Shown here: piece after piece, positions 1-10,555 of the stretch | Layout of the letters: each line of letters begins with the position of its first letter | How positions within the stretch are numbered: the first letter of the stretch is position 1 | The notes under the pieces: generated by a model | Database searches by the model: none | What the model was told of the DNA's origin: nothing | Seen by the model: the letters and a program-made list of their open reading frames with translations, nothing else | Translations under genes and position numbers: made by a program | Assembly (NCBI GenBank): GCA_020310875.1 | Contig: CM035431.1 | Location: 16,469,267-16,533,266 of the forward strand | Direction of reading: 5' to 3' | DNA length: 64,000 bases | Source of the DNA: Ceratopteris richardii | Lineage: Eukaryota; Streptophyta; Polypodiopsida; Polypodiales; Pteridaceae

Positions 1-379
1 TCAAGCTCAAGGACTCCTCCGCTTCAACAAAATGGATTCTATTCTACCAAAAATGGGATTTACAATGTGTGTGTAGTGATGAAATTCACTTGAGTTGGAA
101 ATACTTTATGGAAAAAATGATAGGGCCTTGTTGTTGTATTGTGCATGACTGCTCCGTTGTGCATGTATGCTCTTCTTATGACTTGTAGGCTAACACCCAC
201 ACATATTGCATACTGAAAAAATTCATTGCAATACAACGAAAGTGTGATTGAATTTGCGATCAGTATCGTGCGGAAGATATCATGCAATTGAGTGAGAATT
301 TGAATTCTATAGACAATTAGGGGTAACAAGGAGAGCACAAGGAGTACATTCACATAAAAGTTTTATGAAAATGTTTTTG
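1..379. other. No gene recognised
   Basis: AT-rich sequence with only short chance frames. I see no conserved protein motif, RNA gene or repeat here. It leads directly into the tandem repeat that follows. Confidence 0.5.
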
Positions 380-1050
380 TTTTGAGTGAGAAAATACCAA
401 GTATCGTGATCGATCGATTTCAAGTATTGCGATAGTTGAATTCCCATGTGTCAGGATACCTGACAGGTATCGTGTATCGCCAATACCTATACTCTCCATG
501 TATTGTGATACCTAAGTATCGTGTATCGTCAGGTCGAGTATCGTGATACTTATGTATCGTGTATCAGAGCCCTTGAGTATCCTATTTCACGATACTTAAG
601 TATCGTGTATCACGGCCCTTGAGTATCATTTATCGTGATACTTGAGTATCATGTATCATGGCTTGGTCTAGTATCATGTATCGTGGAGGATTAAGTATCA
701 TGTATCGTGTATCATGGAGGATAAAGTATCGTGTATCGTGGAGGATAAAGTATCGTGTATCGTGGTAGTCCAAGTATCATGGAACATACAAGTATCATGT
801 ATCATGTATCATGGATTGGTCTAGTATCATGTATCATGGAGGATTTATTAGTATCATGTATCGTGAGAAGCCTAAGTATCATGTACTGTGTATCGTGGCT
901 TGGTCTAGTATCATGTATCATGGAGGATTAAGTATCATGTATTGTGGTAGTCAAGGTACCATGGGACATACAAGTATCATGTATCATGTATCGTGTCTTA
1001 AGTCCAATATCGTGTATCTTTACTTCGAGTATTGTGTATCGTGGAAACCT
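380..1050. repeat. Degenerate minisatellite, GTATCGTGTATCGTGG core
   Basis: The words GTATCGTGTATCGTGG and GTATCATGTATCATGG recur dozens of times, separated by short spacers such as AGGATTAA, CTTGGTCTA or AGTCCAAG. Higher-order units of roughly 25-60 bp can be seen; for example the stretch holding TGGCTTGGTCTAGTATCATG comes back two or three times between 650 and 930. Many copies show TCG to TCA changes, the pattern expected of methylated CpG decay. Short frames here are by-products of a unit with few stop codons. Confidence 0.85.
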
Positions 1051-1399
1051 GAGAACAACTGAAAAGCCTATTAAAGCAATATCAATTCTTGCTAGATTAA
1101 TTCCTACGGTAAAAACACATCAAGGAGAACCCATAACCTGACCCACGTGATCACTGAATAAACCTACACTCAAGATGTGTCCTAGGAAGACAACATAGTG
1201 TCATATCATCTGCGGGAAGTGTAATTTTACCAAGATTCCATTCTCATTACTCAAACACTTCTAGTGAGTCAGAAGAGGAAACTATGATGGCCTCAGAAGA
1301 CATGCATAGTTTTGTGCCTTTGGCAGAGTTCATGTCTGTAATTGAAGGCTAGTATAGGACCTCACTTGAGTATGTGAATACCAATCAGCACGCACTACA

Positions 1400-1790
1400 A
1401 CATATCAGGGGCATATCGACATTGTGCATACCGACGGTCATGCCTCGACATCAGTACGACCGTTCAAAATGCTTGAAAAACCACGGAGGCAATGTACATG
1501 TCGAAAACTCACTACAACATATCGAGGGTATACTGAGGCTGTAACCGAGGAAAATGAACAGTTGCAATTTCTCCTCGACGTCGGTGTTTCAGTCGGTATG
1601 CGCATTAGAAACATAGCGCTGGTATAGGCATCGATATAAGCATAGGTATATTTGTCAGTATTTCCTCGGTATAAGCATCGGTATTTTTGACGATTGTATC
1701 GATGCCCATATCGACGACTCTGGTGGCAGTATCGATGCGCATACCGACGACTACTGGGAGTACCGACACTGATACCGACAACCATACTTG
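1400..1790. repeat. Degenerate tandem repeat with GGTAT / CGAC core
   Basis: Short words such as CATCGGTAT, CATCGATA, ATACCGACGAC and ATGCGCATACCGACGAC recur about every 20-25 bp, often in both orientations. The unit is much decayed. It resembles the minisatellite at 380-1050 in carrying TATCG words but has a different consensus. Confidence 0.6.
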
Positions 1791-1964
1791 CTTTTTTGGG
1801 TAGAGTGTGTTGTCTTTTACTAGAGCAACATTACCATGATGTTGTTTAGCAAAATACAAGGCACTCTACCCAACCCTAAACTGAGCACATGTGATATATA
1901 CTCTAATGGCAACCAAAACATGCTTTTATATGAGCAAAAATGAACCATGAATCATGTACAAGAG

Positions 1965-2105
1965 TGTGGCAAAGCACTTCCATATAGTAACTTAATACAA
2001 AATGTGACAAAGCACTTCCATATAGGAACCGAATACAAAATTATGGTACATCATTGCCACATAGGAGTGTGATGCAAAATTGTGGCAAAGCACTACCATA
2101 CATAT
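1965..2105. repeat. About 57-bp tandem repeat, three decayed copies
   Basis: The phrase GCAAAGCACTTCCATAT (or GACAAAGCACTTCCATAT) followed by a spacer ending in ATACAAAAT or ATGCAAAAT repeats at about 1970, 2006 and 2085, with a more divergent copy near 2045. Copy number is low and divergence high. Confidence 0.6.
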
Positions 2106-2197
2106 GCGCAAGGGGATCAAAACATTTACACCTACAAGCTTGCAACAAAGCATATGCGTAAAATGAGAAAAATTGACATGACATTTATAAACAACAA

Positions 2198-2945
2198 CTA
2201 AAAATACGAAACCAAGCTATAAGTTTGCCTAATCATAGATTCTCCCATGAAATGATTGCACCGCGTCCCTCTAAGTCCTGCAACAGTGTAGCCAATCCAT
2301 GAAGATATCCATAAGCTTCTTCGGTTCGCATCGGAGGATGACCCACTACCAACTCCTATGATAAATATGCAAAATGTTAGATGAACATACATGATGTACT
2401 TAACACAAACAAATTCAATAATTAAAATGATACTTACAAATTGGTAGCACATACTGTCGTATCCGTCGCTACCTACCAATCGTATCTAAACATGTGGCCA
2501 TCGCATCTCACTACTGACAATATCGATCAGGAGTATGTTGCTGCTCATTCTGAATCGATTCCCACTCTTCAACATCTAACCATACAGGCTTCGGTAAGCC
2601 TACTCTGAAATCATCGCGAGCTTCGGACTGCTGATGAGACATCACCTGGAGTGTTGTATGCTGAATCCATTATGAACTCACAATAGGATGCCCAAGTGTT
2701 GGCCGGTACTCTTCATATATCGATTGTGTGATATAAGTTTTGGAATCCTTATTCTGTTCGCTCCATTTAATCATGATAAAATGTCCAAACTCTATGGAGC
2801 AAAGCTGTCGAATGTGTTGAAGCATGGACTTTTCAGCCGCATCCATGACTGGAGCTCCATCACATATGTGATATATCTTGGAGTCATCATGGTCATGCGC
2901 TCCCCAAGGTGTACATGCAGATCCCATCAAATCCAATGTGGAGAT
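2198..2945 (-). pseudogene. Unrecognised decayed coding stretch
   Basis: The minus strand shows plausible protein sequence in pieces. One frame runs from about 2945 to about 2520 and contains [20 protein letters not shown], then, past one stop near 2672, VGLPKPVWLDVEEWESIQNE. A second piece (about 2355-2200) contains RRSLWISSWIGYTVAGLRG. The intervening DNA is AT-rich and could be an intron. Composition and acidic/aromatic content look like real protein rather than a chance frame. I recognise no family: a decayed transposase or a host gene scrap are both possible. The 5' part is cut by the (TA)n tract. Confidence 0.35.
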
Positions 2946-2946
2946 G

Positions 2947-3110
<164 letters not shown>

Positions 3111-3127
3111 AACCCTAAAAAATCTAT

Positions 3128-3796
3128 AGGGTGTATGTATGTATATGCATGTGTGTATGCATGTGTGTATGCATATGCATTTGTGTATGCATGTATGTAT
3201 ATGTATATGCATATGCATTTCTGTATGTGTATATGCATGTATGTATGCATATGCATGTGTGTATGCATATGCATTTGTATGCATATGCATGTGTGTATGC
3301 ATATGCATTTGTATATGTATATGCTTGTGCATGTGTGTATGCATATGCATGTGTGTATGCATACGCATGTGTGTATTTGTGCATGCATGTGTGTATTTGT
3401 GCATTCATGTGTGCATTTGTGTATGCATGTATATATATGCATATGCATGTGTCTATGCATATGCATTTGTGTATGCATATGCATTTGTGTATGCATATGC
3501 ATGTGTGTATGCATGTATGTATGAATATGCATGTATGTATTTGCATATGCATGTGTGTATGCATATGCATTTGTGTATGCATGTATGTATGCATATGCAT
3601 GTGTGTATGCATATGCATGTGTGTATGTATATGCATGTGTATGCATATGCATATGCATGTGTATATGCATATGCATATTCATGTGTATATGCATATGCAT
3701 TTGTGTATGCATGTAAATATATGTATATGCATAGGCATTGGTGTATGTGTGTATGCATGTATGTATGCATATGCATGTGTGTATGCATGTATGTAT
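3128..3796. repeat. TGCATATGCA-rich satellite, alternating purine-pyrimidine
   Basis: Repeats of GTGTATGCATATGCAT with variants (GTATGCATGTATGTAT, TTGTGTATGCATATGCAT). Each unit holds the palindrome TGCATATGCA. The unit has no stop codon in most frames on either strand, which explains the many long overlapping frames of Met, His, Thr, Cys, Tyr and Val seen there; none is a gene. The right end stops abruptly at 3796 where a copia LTR begins. Confidence 0.9.
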
Positions 3797-4828
3797 TGAT
3801 GGAGAGTATTAATCTCCAAAAGGACAAGCTAATCTTGAAGTTAGAGCACCTCTATATCAAGAGAAACTCAAAACCTTCACCAATTTAGACGATCAATGAT
3901 CAATTATCAAAATTTTGAACAAACTGTGAAAAACGTGACTACACAGAAAGTCTACTGCACATAACTCACTCTTTGACTTATCAAATGTGTAAAGTTTTTG
4001 ATAAACCTTTGCATAAACTGTCGCCTATAGTTTGCGCACCTCCTCCAAGTTAAATCATTCCAAAAGACTCAGTAGATCTTGAGAAATGATCTTAACAATT
4101 CACCTATATGTCTAAAACTGTAGTTCTTTACAGTCGACTTTGACATCTACAACATCTAAGGCTTGGTTCTCTCAAAGTAGAACCCGTTTATGCAAATGAT
4201 TTTAGCCATAGATGGCTTATCTTTCAACTTAGATTTTGACTCCTCATTTGTGCAAAAATTTACACTGTGCACTGAGAAATGATCAATTCTTTGACCATCG
4301 AGATTGTGCCTATTTCAGAAGACACTTAACACTTCTTCACATATGAATGTTCCTACTCATAATTCTCACAGCCTGTTTACAATTAGGCTCTCAAAATTTA
4401 ACCATAGACTCATTAACTATGAACTTAGACATCTACAAAAGATTTTTGGAAATGATCAAACACAGAAGGAGAATACTCAGAGAGATCGGTTGCAAAATTT
4501 CTTCATTTCTGAAAAATTTACATCTGAGTGATGAGAGAGATCTTACTCACTTCTAAAATGTCTAATGACATCTAATTCTCCTCAAATCTTGTTCTTACAC
4601 ACTCTCTCATATTTGCCCCGACATTTTTCCTTATATATAGTCAAATATTTACAATCTCATAACTAATCAAAAGTATAAGTGAGCTAACTCTAAATTAATG
4701 TACATATGTGTACACATCTTCATCTTCTGGATATGCACTTCCTTCATGCTTCATAACTTGATCTTTTCTTCAGTCCTTGACTTCAATTCTTCATCAAAAC
4801 TTCAATTTTTTATTGCCTTTCACCAATA
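3797..4828 (-). repeat. 3' LTR of copia 1
   Basis: The right end (the LTR start on the minus strand) lies directly after the polypurine tract and reads TATTGGTGAAAG, a decayed TGTTGG. The left end is placed at TGATGGAGAG (3797), where the satellite stops; this end is inferred. Alignment by eye with 47828-48515 supports the LTR over about 4140-4828: shared phrases include CTCAAAGTAGAA, ATGTTCCTACT and TTTACACT. Length about 1.03 kb. Confidence 0.7.
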
Positions 4829-4841
4829 GCTCCCCCTCAAT
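4829..4841 (-). other. Polypurine tract of copia 1
   Basis: On the minus strand the sequence ATTGAGGGGGAGC lies directly before the LTR start, as expected of the plus-strand priming site of an LTR retrotransposon. Confidence 0.8.
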
Positions 4842-4859
4842 CATCAATTGAGGTTTTCT

Positions 4860-5237
4860 CTAACTTCTTAATTCCTACCATGTCTTTGAATCTCTGTAGC
4901 TTTTGTCCATCCAAGCTTTTGGTTAGCATATCAGCTATCTGATTTTTTTTTAGAAGTATGTATACTTTCAATTTCCTTATCCATCACCTTCTCTCTTAGG
5001 AAATGATATTGAATCTCAATATGTTTAGTCCTGGCATGAAAAACAGGGTTAGCAGCTAAATACAATTAACTCATGTTATCTCCATGAATAGTGGGTATAC
5101 TCTGAATGATGCCAAAACTCTTCATAAGAGTCTTAAGCCATATCACTTCATTTGCAACTTCAACCATACCTTTGTACTAAACCTATGTGGATGATAAAGC
5201 AATTGTGTGTTGCTTCTTTGAACACAAAGAAATTAAC
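4860..5237 (-). pseudogene. Copia 1 RNase H C-terminal remnant
   Basis: Continuation of the RT-RNase H frame on the minus strand, broken by stops and small shifts. Conserved copia RNase H words are readable: SSTEAEY-like sequence near 5180, then [18 protein letters not shown] and [17 protein letters not shown] (4890-5050). These are the hallmark end of copia polyproteins. The stops show that copia 1 cannot make a complete RNase H. Confidence 0.75.
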
Positions 5238-6536
5238 TTATCTCACATAACACAAGTATCCATATGTTGATCTCATATCATCAGGATTACCTGCCCAATC
5301 TGTATCACTATATATCTTGATGTTTGTATCTGATGTAAAACCATAATACAAACCTTCTTTGAGTGTACCCTTAATGTACCTCAACACTCTTTGTCCTGCA
5401 ACCCAATGTTCTTTCCTAGGACAATGCATGAATTGAGATAATACTCCTACTGCATATGACAAGTCAGGCCTAGTTAATGTAGCGTAGATAAGACTATCAA
5501 CCAAACTTTGATATAGCTTCATGTCCTTGAACTCTTCTCCTCCATATCTGCTCAATTTCTGATTCACCTCCATTGGAGTAGGTGCTACCCTGCATTCATC
5601 CATTTTAAACTTGATCAACAAGTTTTTCAAATATCTTTCTTGAGTTACATACACTTCATGTTGATTGTATGATATCTCCATTCCCAAGAAATATGACAAG
5701 TCTCCCAAGTCACTAATCTTGAACGCTTTCTCCATTTGCTTCTTTAGGCTTTGAATGCCTTTCTCATCTGTACATGTAAGAATTATATCATCAACATATA
5801 TGCACATGTAAATGAACCCATCATCACTTGCTTTAACAAGCAAGCTACTATCTGCTTTAGATACTTGGAAACCAAGTTCTTTCAAGAACTTTGCAAGTCT
5901 ATAATTCCATGCCCTTGGGGCCTGCTTCAAACCATACAAAGCTCTCTTGAGCTTACATACATGATCTGGATACCTTTCATTTCTAAATCCTTGTGGTTTC
6001 TCCATGAAAACATCATTTGAAATGTAACCATTTAAAGAAGCATTCTTCACATCTAATTGACATAATTTCCAACCTTTACATGCAGCAATAGCTATGAGTG
6101 TCCTGATGGTTGTCATCTTTGCCACAGGACTATAGGTCTCATAATAATCTATACCATATGTCTGAGCAAAACCTTTCACAACAAGTATAGCTTTATATCT
6201 AGACACACTTCCATCTGCAAACCTCTTTGTCTTGTAGACCCATTTACATCCAATGATCTTTTGACTATTTGGTTTAGGAACCAAATCCCATGTCTGATTC
6301 TCCATCAATGCATCATACTCTTCCTGCATAGCTTTCTCCCAATTTTCCTTACCTTTTGCCTCTTCATATGGAGAAGGATCTTCATCTGCCTTTATCATAT
6401 AAGCATAATCTTTGGTAGCCAAAAAAGAAGTGTCATAGCTATACCTTGTAGGTTTCCATTTGTGTCTTGATGACCTTCTGAGTTCTCCACTTCTTGAGGT
6501 TTCTGGTTCATCACATTCTAGATCAAACCTTGGCAC
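5238..6536 (-). CDS. Copia 1 reverse transcriptase / RNase H fragment
   Basis: An open frame of 432 codons, the best preserved part of copia 1. It begins in the linker before RT (an ETSRSGELRRSSRHKW basic stretch), then shows the usual copia RT blocks: ENQTWDLVPKP, CKWVYKTKRFADGSVSRYKA, LDVKNASLNGYISNDVFMEK, LYGLKQAPRAWN, and the catalytic CIYVDDIIL (YVDD box) about 55 percent along. LGDLSYFLGMEISY and the start of RNase H (DTDWAGNPDDMRSTYGYL) follow. The first codon is only the start of the open stretch; the protein would be part of a polyprotein. Substitutions such as NAFLNG to NASLNG suggest drift. Confidence 0.85.
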   Translation of the reverse strand: MPRFDLECDEPETSRSGELRRSSRHKWKPTRYSYDTSFLATKDYAYMIKADEDPSPYEEAKGKENWEKAMQEEYDALMENQTWDLVPKPNSQKIIGCKWVYKTKRFADGSVSRYKAILVVKGFAQTYGIDYYETYSPVAKMTTIRTLIAIAACKGWKLCQLDVKNASLNGYISNDVFMEKPQGFRNERYPDHVCKLKRALYGLKQAPRAWNYRLAKFLKELGFQVSKADSSLLVKASDDGFIYMCIYVDDIILTCTDEKGIQSLKKQMEKAFKISDLGDLSYFLGMEISYNQHEVYVTQERYLKNLLIKFKMDECRVAPTPMEVNQKLSRYGGEEFKDMKLYQSLVDSLIYATLTRPDLSYAVGVLSQFMHCPRKEHWVAGQRVLRYIKGTLKEGLYYGFTSDTNIKIYSDTDWAGNPDDMRSTYGYLCYVR

Positions 6537-6551
6537 TTCTTCAACTTCAAC

Positions 6552-7467
6552 CTATACTTCATTGTTCTCCTCTTCATCAAATATCTGAACCTTTGATTTA
6601 CCTTTCTTTTGATTCAAAAGTTCTTCATCACTTGCATAAATATTGATTGTACCTGCATACCAAGTACCTTGCTCATCAAATGTAACATCCTTTGACACAA
6701 GGAATTGTTCTGTGGATGGACTCCACAACCTATATCCCATCTGCTTATCATCATATCCAATGAACACATACTTTTCAACTTTAGGTTCCAATTTGTGGCA
6801 CATATGCATATGCCAAACATCCAAATACTTTGCAATGATCTAGAGTAGGTCTCTTACCCCACCATGCCTCATATGGTCTCATACCCTGCAAAGCTTTACA
6901 TGGTAATCTATTGACCAAATATGTGGCTGTATTTACAGCCTCAACCCACAAATAATTTGGGCAATTTTTCTCCTTCATCATGGATCTTGCAAACTCAACA
7001 AGAGTTATATTCCTCTTTTCTGCTACACCATTTTGTTGAGGAGAGTACCTACAAGTAATTTCCCTTTTTATACCTACATCCACAAGTAATCACTGAACTC
7101 ATTAAAGAAATACTCTCCCCCTCCATCTGACCTTAGTCTTCGACTTATGACTTGTAATTCTCTCTGCATACACCTGATAATGTTTCAATGTATTGAATAC
7201 CTCTGACTTATCTTTGATCACATAGATAGTGATCCATCTGGTAGCATCATCAACATAAATCACATAATACTTCAAACCATTGATGCTGAAATCCTTTGAT
7301 GGTCCCCACACATCTGTGTGTACCAATTCAAGCCTCTCTGAATACATAAAACCATGCTTGGAATAAGATTGCTTATGAGCCTTACCTAATTGACATGCCT
7401 CACATTTGTATGTCATATGTTGACCTGCAACATTAGGCAATCCAAGCACTGAACCATTGTTAACCAT
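6552..7467 (-). pseudogene. Copia 1 integrase, broken by frameshifts
   Basis: Three overlapping pieces on the minus strand (7467-7102, 7083-6781, 6824-6552) together give a copia integrase. The zinc-binding part shows CEACQLGKAHKQ, the core shows LVHTDVWGPSKDF (first catalytic Asp), the next Asp lies around 7120-7135 in a frameshifted stretch, and YSPQQNGVAEKRN carries the Glu. The C-terminal GKRPTLDHCKVFGCLAYA and YVFIGYDDKQMGYRLW blocks follow. Two frame changes, near 7090 and 6800, make it non-functional as it stands. Confidence 0.85.
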
Positions 7468-8313
7468 ATCTTTGATACCTCTTTCATTAAAACGTCCAAG
7501 CCTGTTGTGCCAAAGATCTAACTAAGAGATCTTATGCCCTCCATAAGTGAACAAGGCATGACCAACATTACCTTGAATCTTCAATGTGAACAATCTTCTT
7601 TCTTTCTTCCCTGAAAAAATTTGTTTATACCCATTGCTAGGGTCTTCCACAAACACTCCTTCATTAGTGAACCTAACTTCATAACCTTTTTCAACAATTT
7701 GTCCTACACTTATCAGATTCTTAGGAATTTTATCAATGTTGAATCCTCCTTCTGATCTGAAGCATAATTGTAGTAGGTATTGTTGTATTGTTGGCTTTGG
7801 AATCCTCTAACTGCATTTCTTCCAAAGTAGCCTCTACTACCTCTACCTTTGAAATTTCCTCTTCTTCCTCTTGAATTAAAGTTCTGATTATATCCACCAT
7901 TATTCTGAGTATTATGCCAACAATCATTAGCTAAGTGATTTGTCTTACCACAAATCCAGCAAGCTTTGACTCCATCTTTATTACTTCTGCCTCTTCCTCT
8001 ACCTTTGCCACCTCCTCTTCCTCTTAGGAAGTTAGCTTAGCTAGTTGTACCTTCATCTTCATTTGGTTGTTGCTTCCCTTTGATATTCTTCTTCTTATCC
8101 TTTGAATACATTACTTGACCTGCACTCTTATCACTTTCACCTTTGACATCCTGCTCAAAGGTTAACATGTGTCCTAGCAACTAGATTCTTTCACTTTTAC
8201 ATTGAGTAAAGTCTACAAAAGTTACAAGAGGTAGTTCACAAGTGAACTTTACATAGTCTTCATTTTAAAGCTTCTTCTTTGACTTTATGGGACTCAAGCC
8301 AATACTTAGGCTT
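7468..8313 (-). pseudogene. Copia 1 gag and protease remnants
   Basis: The minus strand carries the C-terminal half of gag, with one CCHC zinc knuckle (CWICGKTNHLANDC, 7961-7920) between Gly/Arg-rich stretches rich in RGR. Nearer the RT side, words such as NLISVGQIVEKGYEVRF (about 7715-7665) belong to the end of the protease region. Frames change several times and stops occur (for example near 8180 and 8035). The upstream end near 8313 is the truncation point of the element. Confidence 0.75.
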
Positions 8314-8333
8314 GTCATAGACTTGCTCCAGCA
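8314..8333 (-). other. 20-bp stub of the copia 2 3' LTR
   Basis: On the minus strand these 20 bases match the start of the copia 2 5' LTR (25343-25362) at 19 of 20 positions. They also lie exactly where the copia 2 3' LTR should begin once gypsy A is removed. After these bases the match stops and copia 1 gag sequence begins. I infer that the rest of the copia 2 3' LTR was lost by a junction formed here. Confidence 0.65.
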
Positions 8334-8337
8334 GCTC
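8333..8337. other. Left target-site duplication of gypsy A (AGCTC)
   Basis: AGCTC directly precedes the TG that opens the 5' LTR. The same five bases directly follow the CA that closes the 3' LTR at 20678. Confidence 0.9.
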
Positions 8338-10449
8338 TGTTATCTCAAAAAATGGTTGGTTTTTTTGCATTAATATGCTTCCGCTGTGTAGAATACATGC
8401 TTGATTGCAGGCACTTGAAGATTTGATCCAATATTTGATTGGAGGTATTAGGGAAATACATGGTGACGTCTTGGTAAGAGAGGATTGGGAAATCGATACA
8501 GTTGCTTTGCTGGCATGTGGCACCGAAGGGTTCATAGAAGAAGGCCTAGAAATATATGCTGAAATTTGTAGACGGGATTTACATCAAAATGTGTACATTG
8601 GAAGCAGTTTAATTGATTTGTATACAAAGTTCGGATTACTCATAAAAGCACGTGAAGTCTTTGATAGGCTGCTGAATCAGGATGTGGTGTCATGGAATGC
8701 CCGGTTTGCAGGATATGTAGAACATGATCATGCTGATAAAGCTCTTGCTTGCTATAGGCAGATGGAAAAATTGCTCCTAATGAAGTCACATATGTTTGTG
8801 TTTTGAAAGCCTATGTTGTTAAAGGAGCTGTTCACATGGGTATAGAGTTGCATGCAGGCCAGGGTGGTGGTTTTTTTTTTGCAGTCGGCTGTTAGAGATT
8901 GGCATTAGGGGGGGTCGTGCTCCTTTACTCCACACGGGTGCACCAGGCCGGAAAGGATTTATTTTGTTTTTTCTCTCATTCTTGGCTCGAAGAGGCGTAG
9001 AAGGGAGGGGATTCTCATTGTTTTCTGGCGGCCAGCTGCAGAAGCACACGAGATTTGGGGGGGAGGAACGCTCTTCTTCTTCCCGTTTTTTGGCCACTAT
9101 TGCTCTGGACTCCAACGACAGAGGCTTGTGCGCTTATCCCTGATGCAGCAGAAGGAGACCTTCTTCACCCATGGAAAATACGAGCAGAGTGGAGTTTTTT
9201 TCGGGTGATAGCCGCACTTTCTTCACTGGCTTTGAAAGATTGCTCTTGAGGAAGGTGGAAGGGATTGCAACAGCCGCAACGTTGGAATCTACCTCATAGT
9301 AACTTATCAATCCTTTCCCAGTAACTAGTTAGATGTTATGTCCATCTCTCCTATTGCGCAATACTTTAGACTATTTGCTCTGCATAAACAATGTCCAGCT
9401 CAATGGAAATCGGTTTTCTTTTTGCTTGGCACATAGTCTCTATTGACGTCCTTTCAATATAACTGCATGGTACTGCTGAGTTGTTGCCAAATTTGTGTGA
9501 TGAAGTCTCTCGTGGCTGGCATATATCGCATGCTGGTTAGGTTTTTTCTTCACATGAGAAATTTTCTTTACTTACCTGCATGAGTCTTAACGTTTTGTGT
9601 AGCCTTCATGGTCTAGCGCCTGAGAAAAGATGGCATTTATGCTCATGAGACGACAGTCGGTAGCTTATTAATGTAGATGAAAAACATTTTCCACAGTACA
9701 TAAACGGTAATCTCAATCACTTAATGGTACGCAGATTGGCTCTTGGTCTGTCTGACATCATTAAATGGTGATTGCATTTGCTTAATTTTGTTCAACATTT
9801 TGTATAAAATGTTGCGAGCTGTTGATATTATGTAAATCATCGTGATATATCTTTTCTTTTCCGTCCATGTTCTCTTGCATTATTGAACTGCGACAAGTGA
9901 CCGTGGAGACATTTCATCTTCAAAGATGTTCTAAAGACTTCTTGGGTCTTTAAGGAACGATACATGTCCCATGTAAAGCTTTTCTTCATTGTGCACGTGA
10001 ATCGAAGTGATGGTGGCAATTATGATGCGAAACTTTAGCCATTTCAATAGCAATTGTGCTTTTCTACCCTCTTGTGCAACTGACCTTACTAATAGCAACT
10101 TTTGTTCTTCTATAAAGGTTGTTTAGGTTACCTATTCATTTTTGCACGTATGGAATTTGAGTCTTCGGATTTGTGCTAAAAACTCTAATTGTGGCAAAAA
10201 AAATGCATTCAGCTTCTAAATATATAGTGTGTGGATTGATTCTCACAACTTCACTACCATCGCATTGAATGAGAGAGAACGAGAAGGATATTCGTATTTA
10301 CTTCTTTCTTCGAGCCCATATCATTCTAGACCTTAATGAAGTTGCAACTTCATATTGTCTAGCAATTCGAGGATCCTTCCTTCTTGCTTCCTCCTTGTTA
10401 CGAATTTCGCGACCTACCTGGTGAACCCGACGTGAGAGGAGGGGAAACA
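8338..10449 (+). repeat. 5' LTR of gypsy A
   Basis: 2112 bp, TG...CA ends, paired with 18570-20678. The first part holds a captured PPR gene fragment. The middle is GC-richer (8880-9260), unlike the AT-rich rest. Possible TATA boxes lie near 9802 (TATAAAA) and 10110 (TATAAAG), but I cannot tell which, if either, is used. Differences from the 3' copy are scattered single bases and small changes in T or G runs. Confidence 0.95.
8405..8862 (+). pseudogene. PPR-protein fragment captured in the 5' LTR
   Basis: About 150 residues of a plant PLS-type pentatricopeptide-repeat protein. Motifs in order: a partial repeat around ACGTEGFIEEGLEIYAEI; a repeat with NVYIGSSLIDLYTKFG and AREVFDRLLNQ; a repeat with DVVSWNARFAGYVEHDHADK and ALACYRQMEK; and, after a one-base loss in an A run near 8770, NEVTYVCVLKAY and HMGIELHAG in the next frame. 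PPR proteins bind organellar RNA; this fragment has no start codon of its own, no organelle signal and no E/DYW tail, so it is unlikely to work as one. The TTGCAG just before the coding part looks like a 3' splice site, suggesting capture from genomic DNA. The same frameshift is in the other LTR copy. Confidence 0.85.
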
Positions 10450-10452
10450 TTT

Positions 10453-10470
10453 TGGTGCGTTTGCCGAGAA
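10453..10470 (+). other. Primer binding site of gypsy A (tRNA-Asp-like)
   Basis: Three bases after the 5' LTR lies TGGTGCGTTTGCCGAGAA. It matches 13 of 18 positions of the tRNA-Asp-type site TGGCGCCGTTGCCGGGGA used by many plant Ty3/gypsy elements. The position is right; the match is imperfect, so the primer tRNA stays uncertain. Confidence 0.6.
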
Positions 10471-10555
10471 AAGCTTGGCACGTCTCTATAAGAGAGTACC
10501 ATAGGTTCGCCTAGCGCCACATGTTGGTCGAGCTTGCGGACCCCAGATCTAGTAC

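Larger units (their letters stand above)
3797..8313 (-). mobile_element. Ty1/copia element copia 1, 5'-truncated
   Basis: Read on the minus strand the order is gag remnant, protease region, integrase, reverse transcriptase, RNase H, polypurine tract, 3' LTR, which is the Ty1/copia order (integrase before RT). The 5' LTR, primer site and gag N-terminus are missing: the element stops in gag near 8313, where a 20-bp stub of the copia 2 LTR and then gypsy A follow. The 3' LTR ends at the satellite, so the element or its ancestor landed in simple-sequence DNA. A lone relative of this LTR lies at 47828-48515. Confidence 0.85.

Noticed and set aside
8405..8806. A host PPR gene
   Set aside because: The same sequence lies inside both LTRs of gypsy A, has a frameshift, and lacks start, targeting signal and C-terminal domains. 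It is a captured fragment.
8819..9249. Short frames in the GC-richer middle of the gypsy A LTR (also at 19051-19478)
   Set aside because: Frames on both strands overlap, indels between the two LTR copies change them, and no motif is recognisable.
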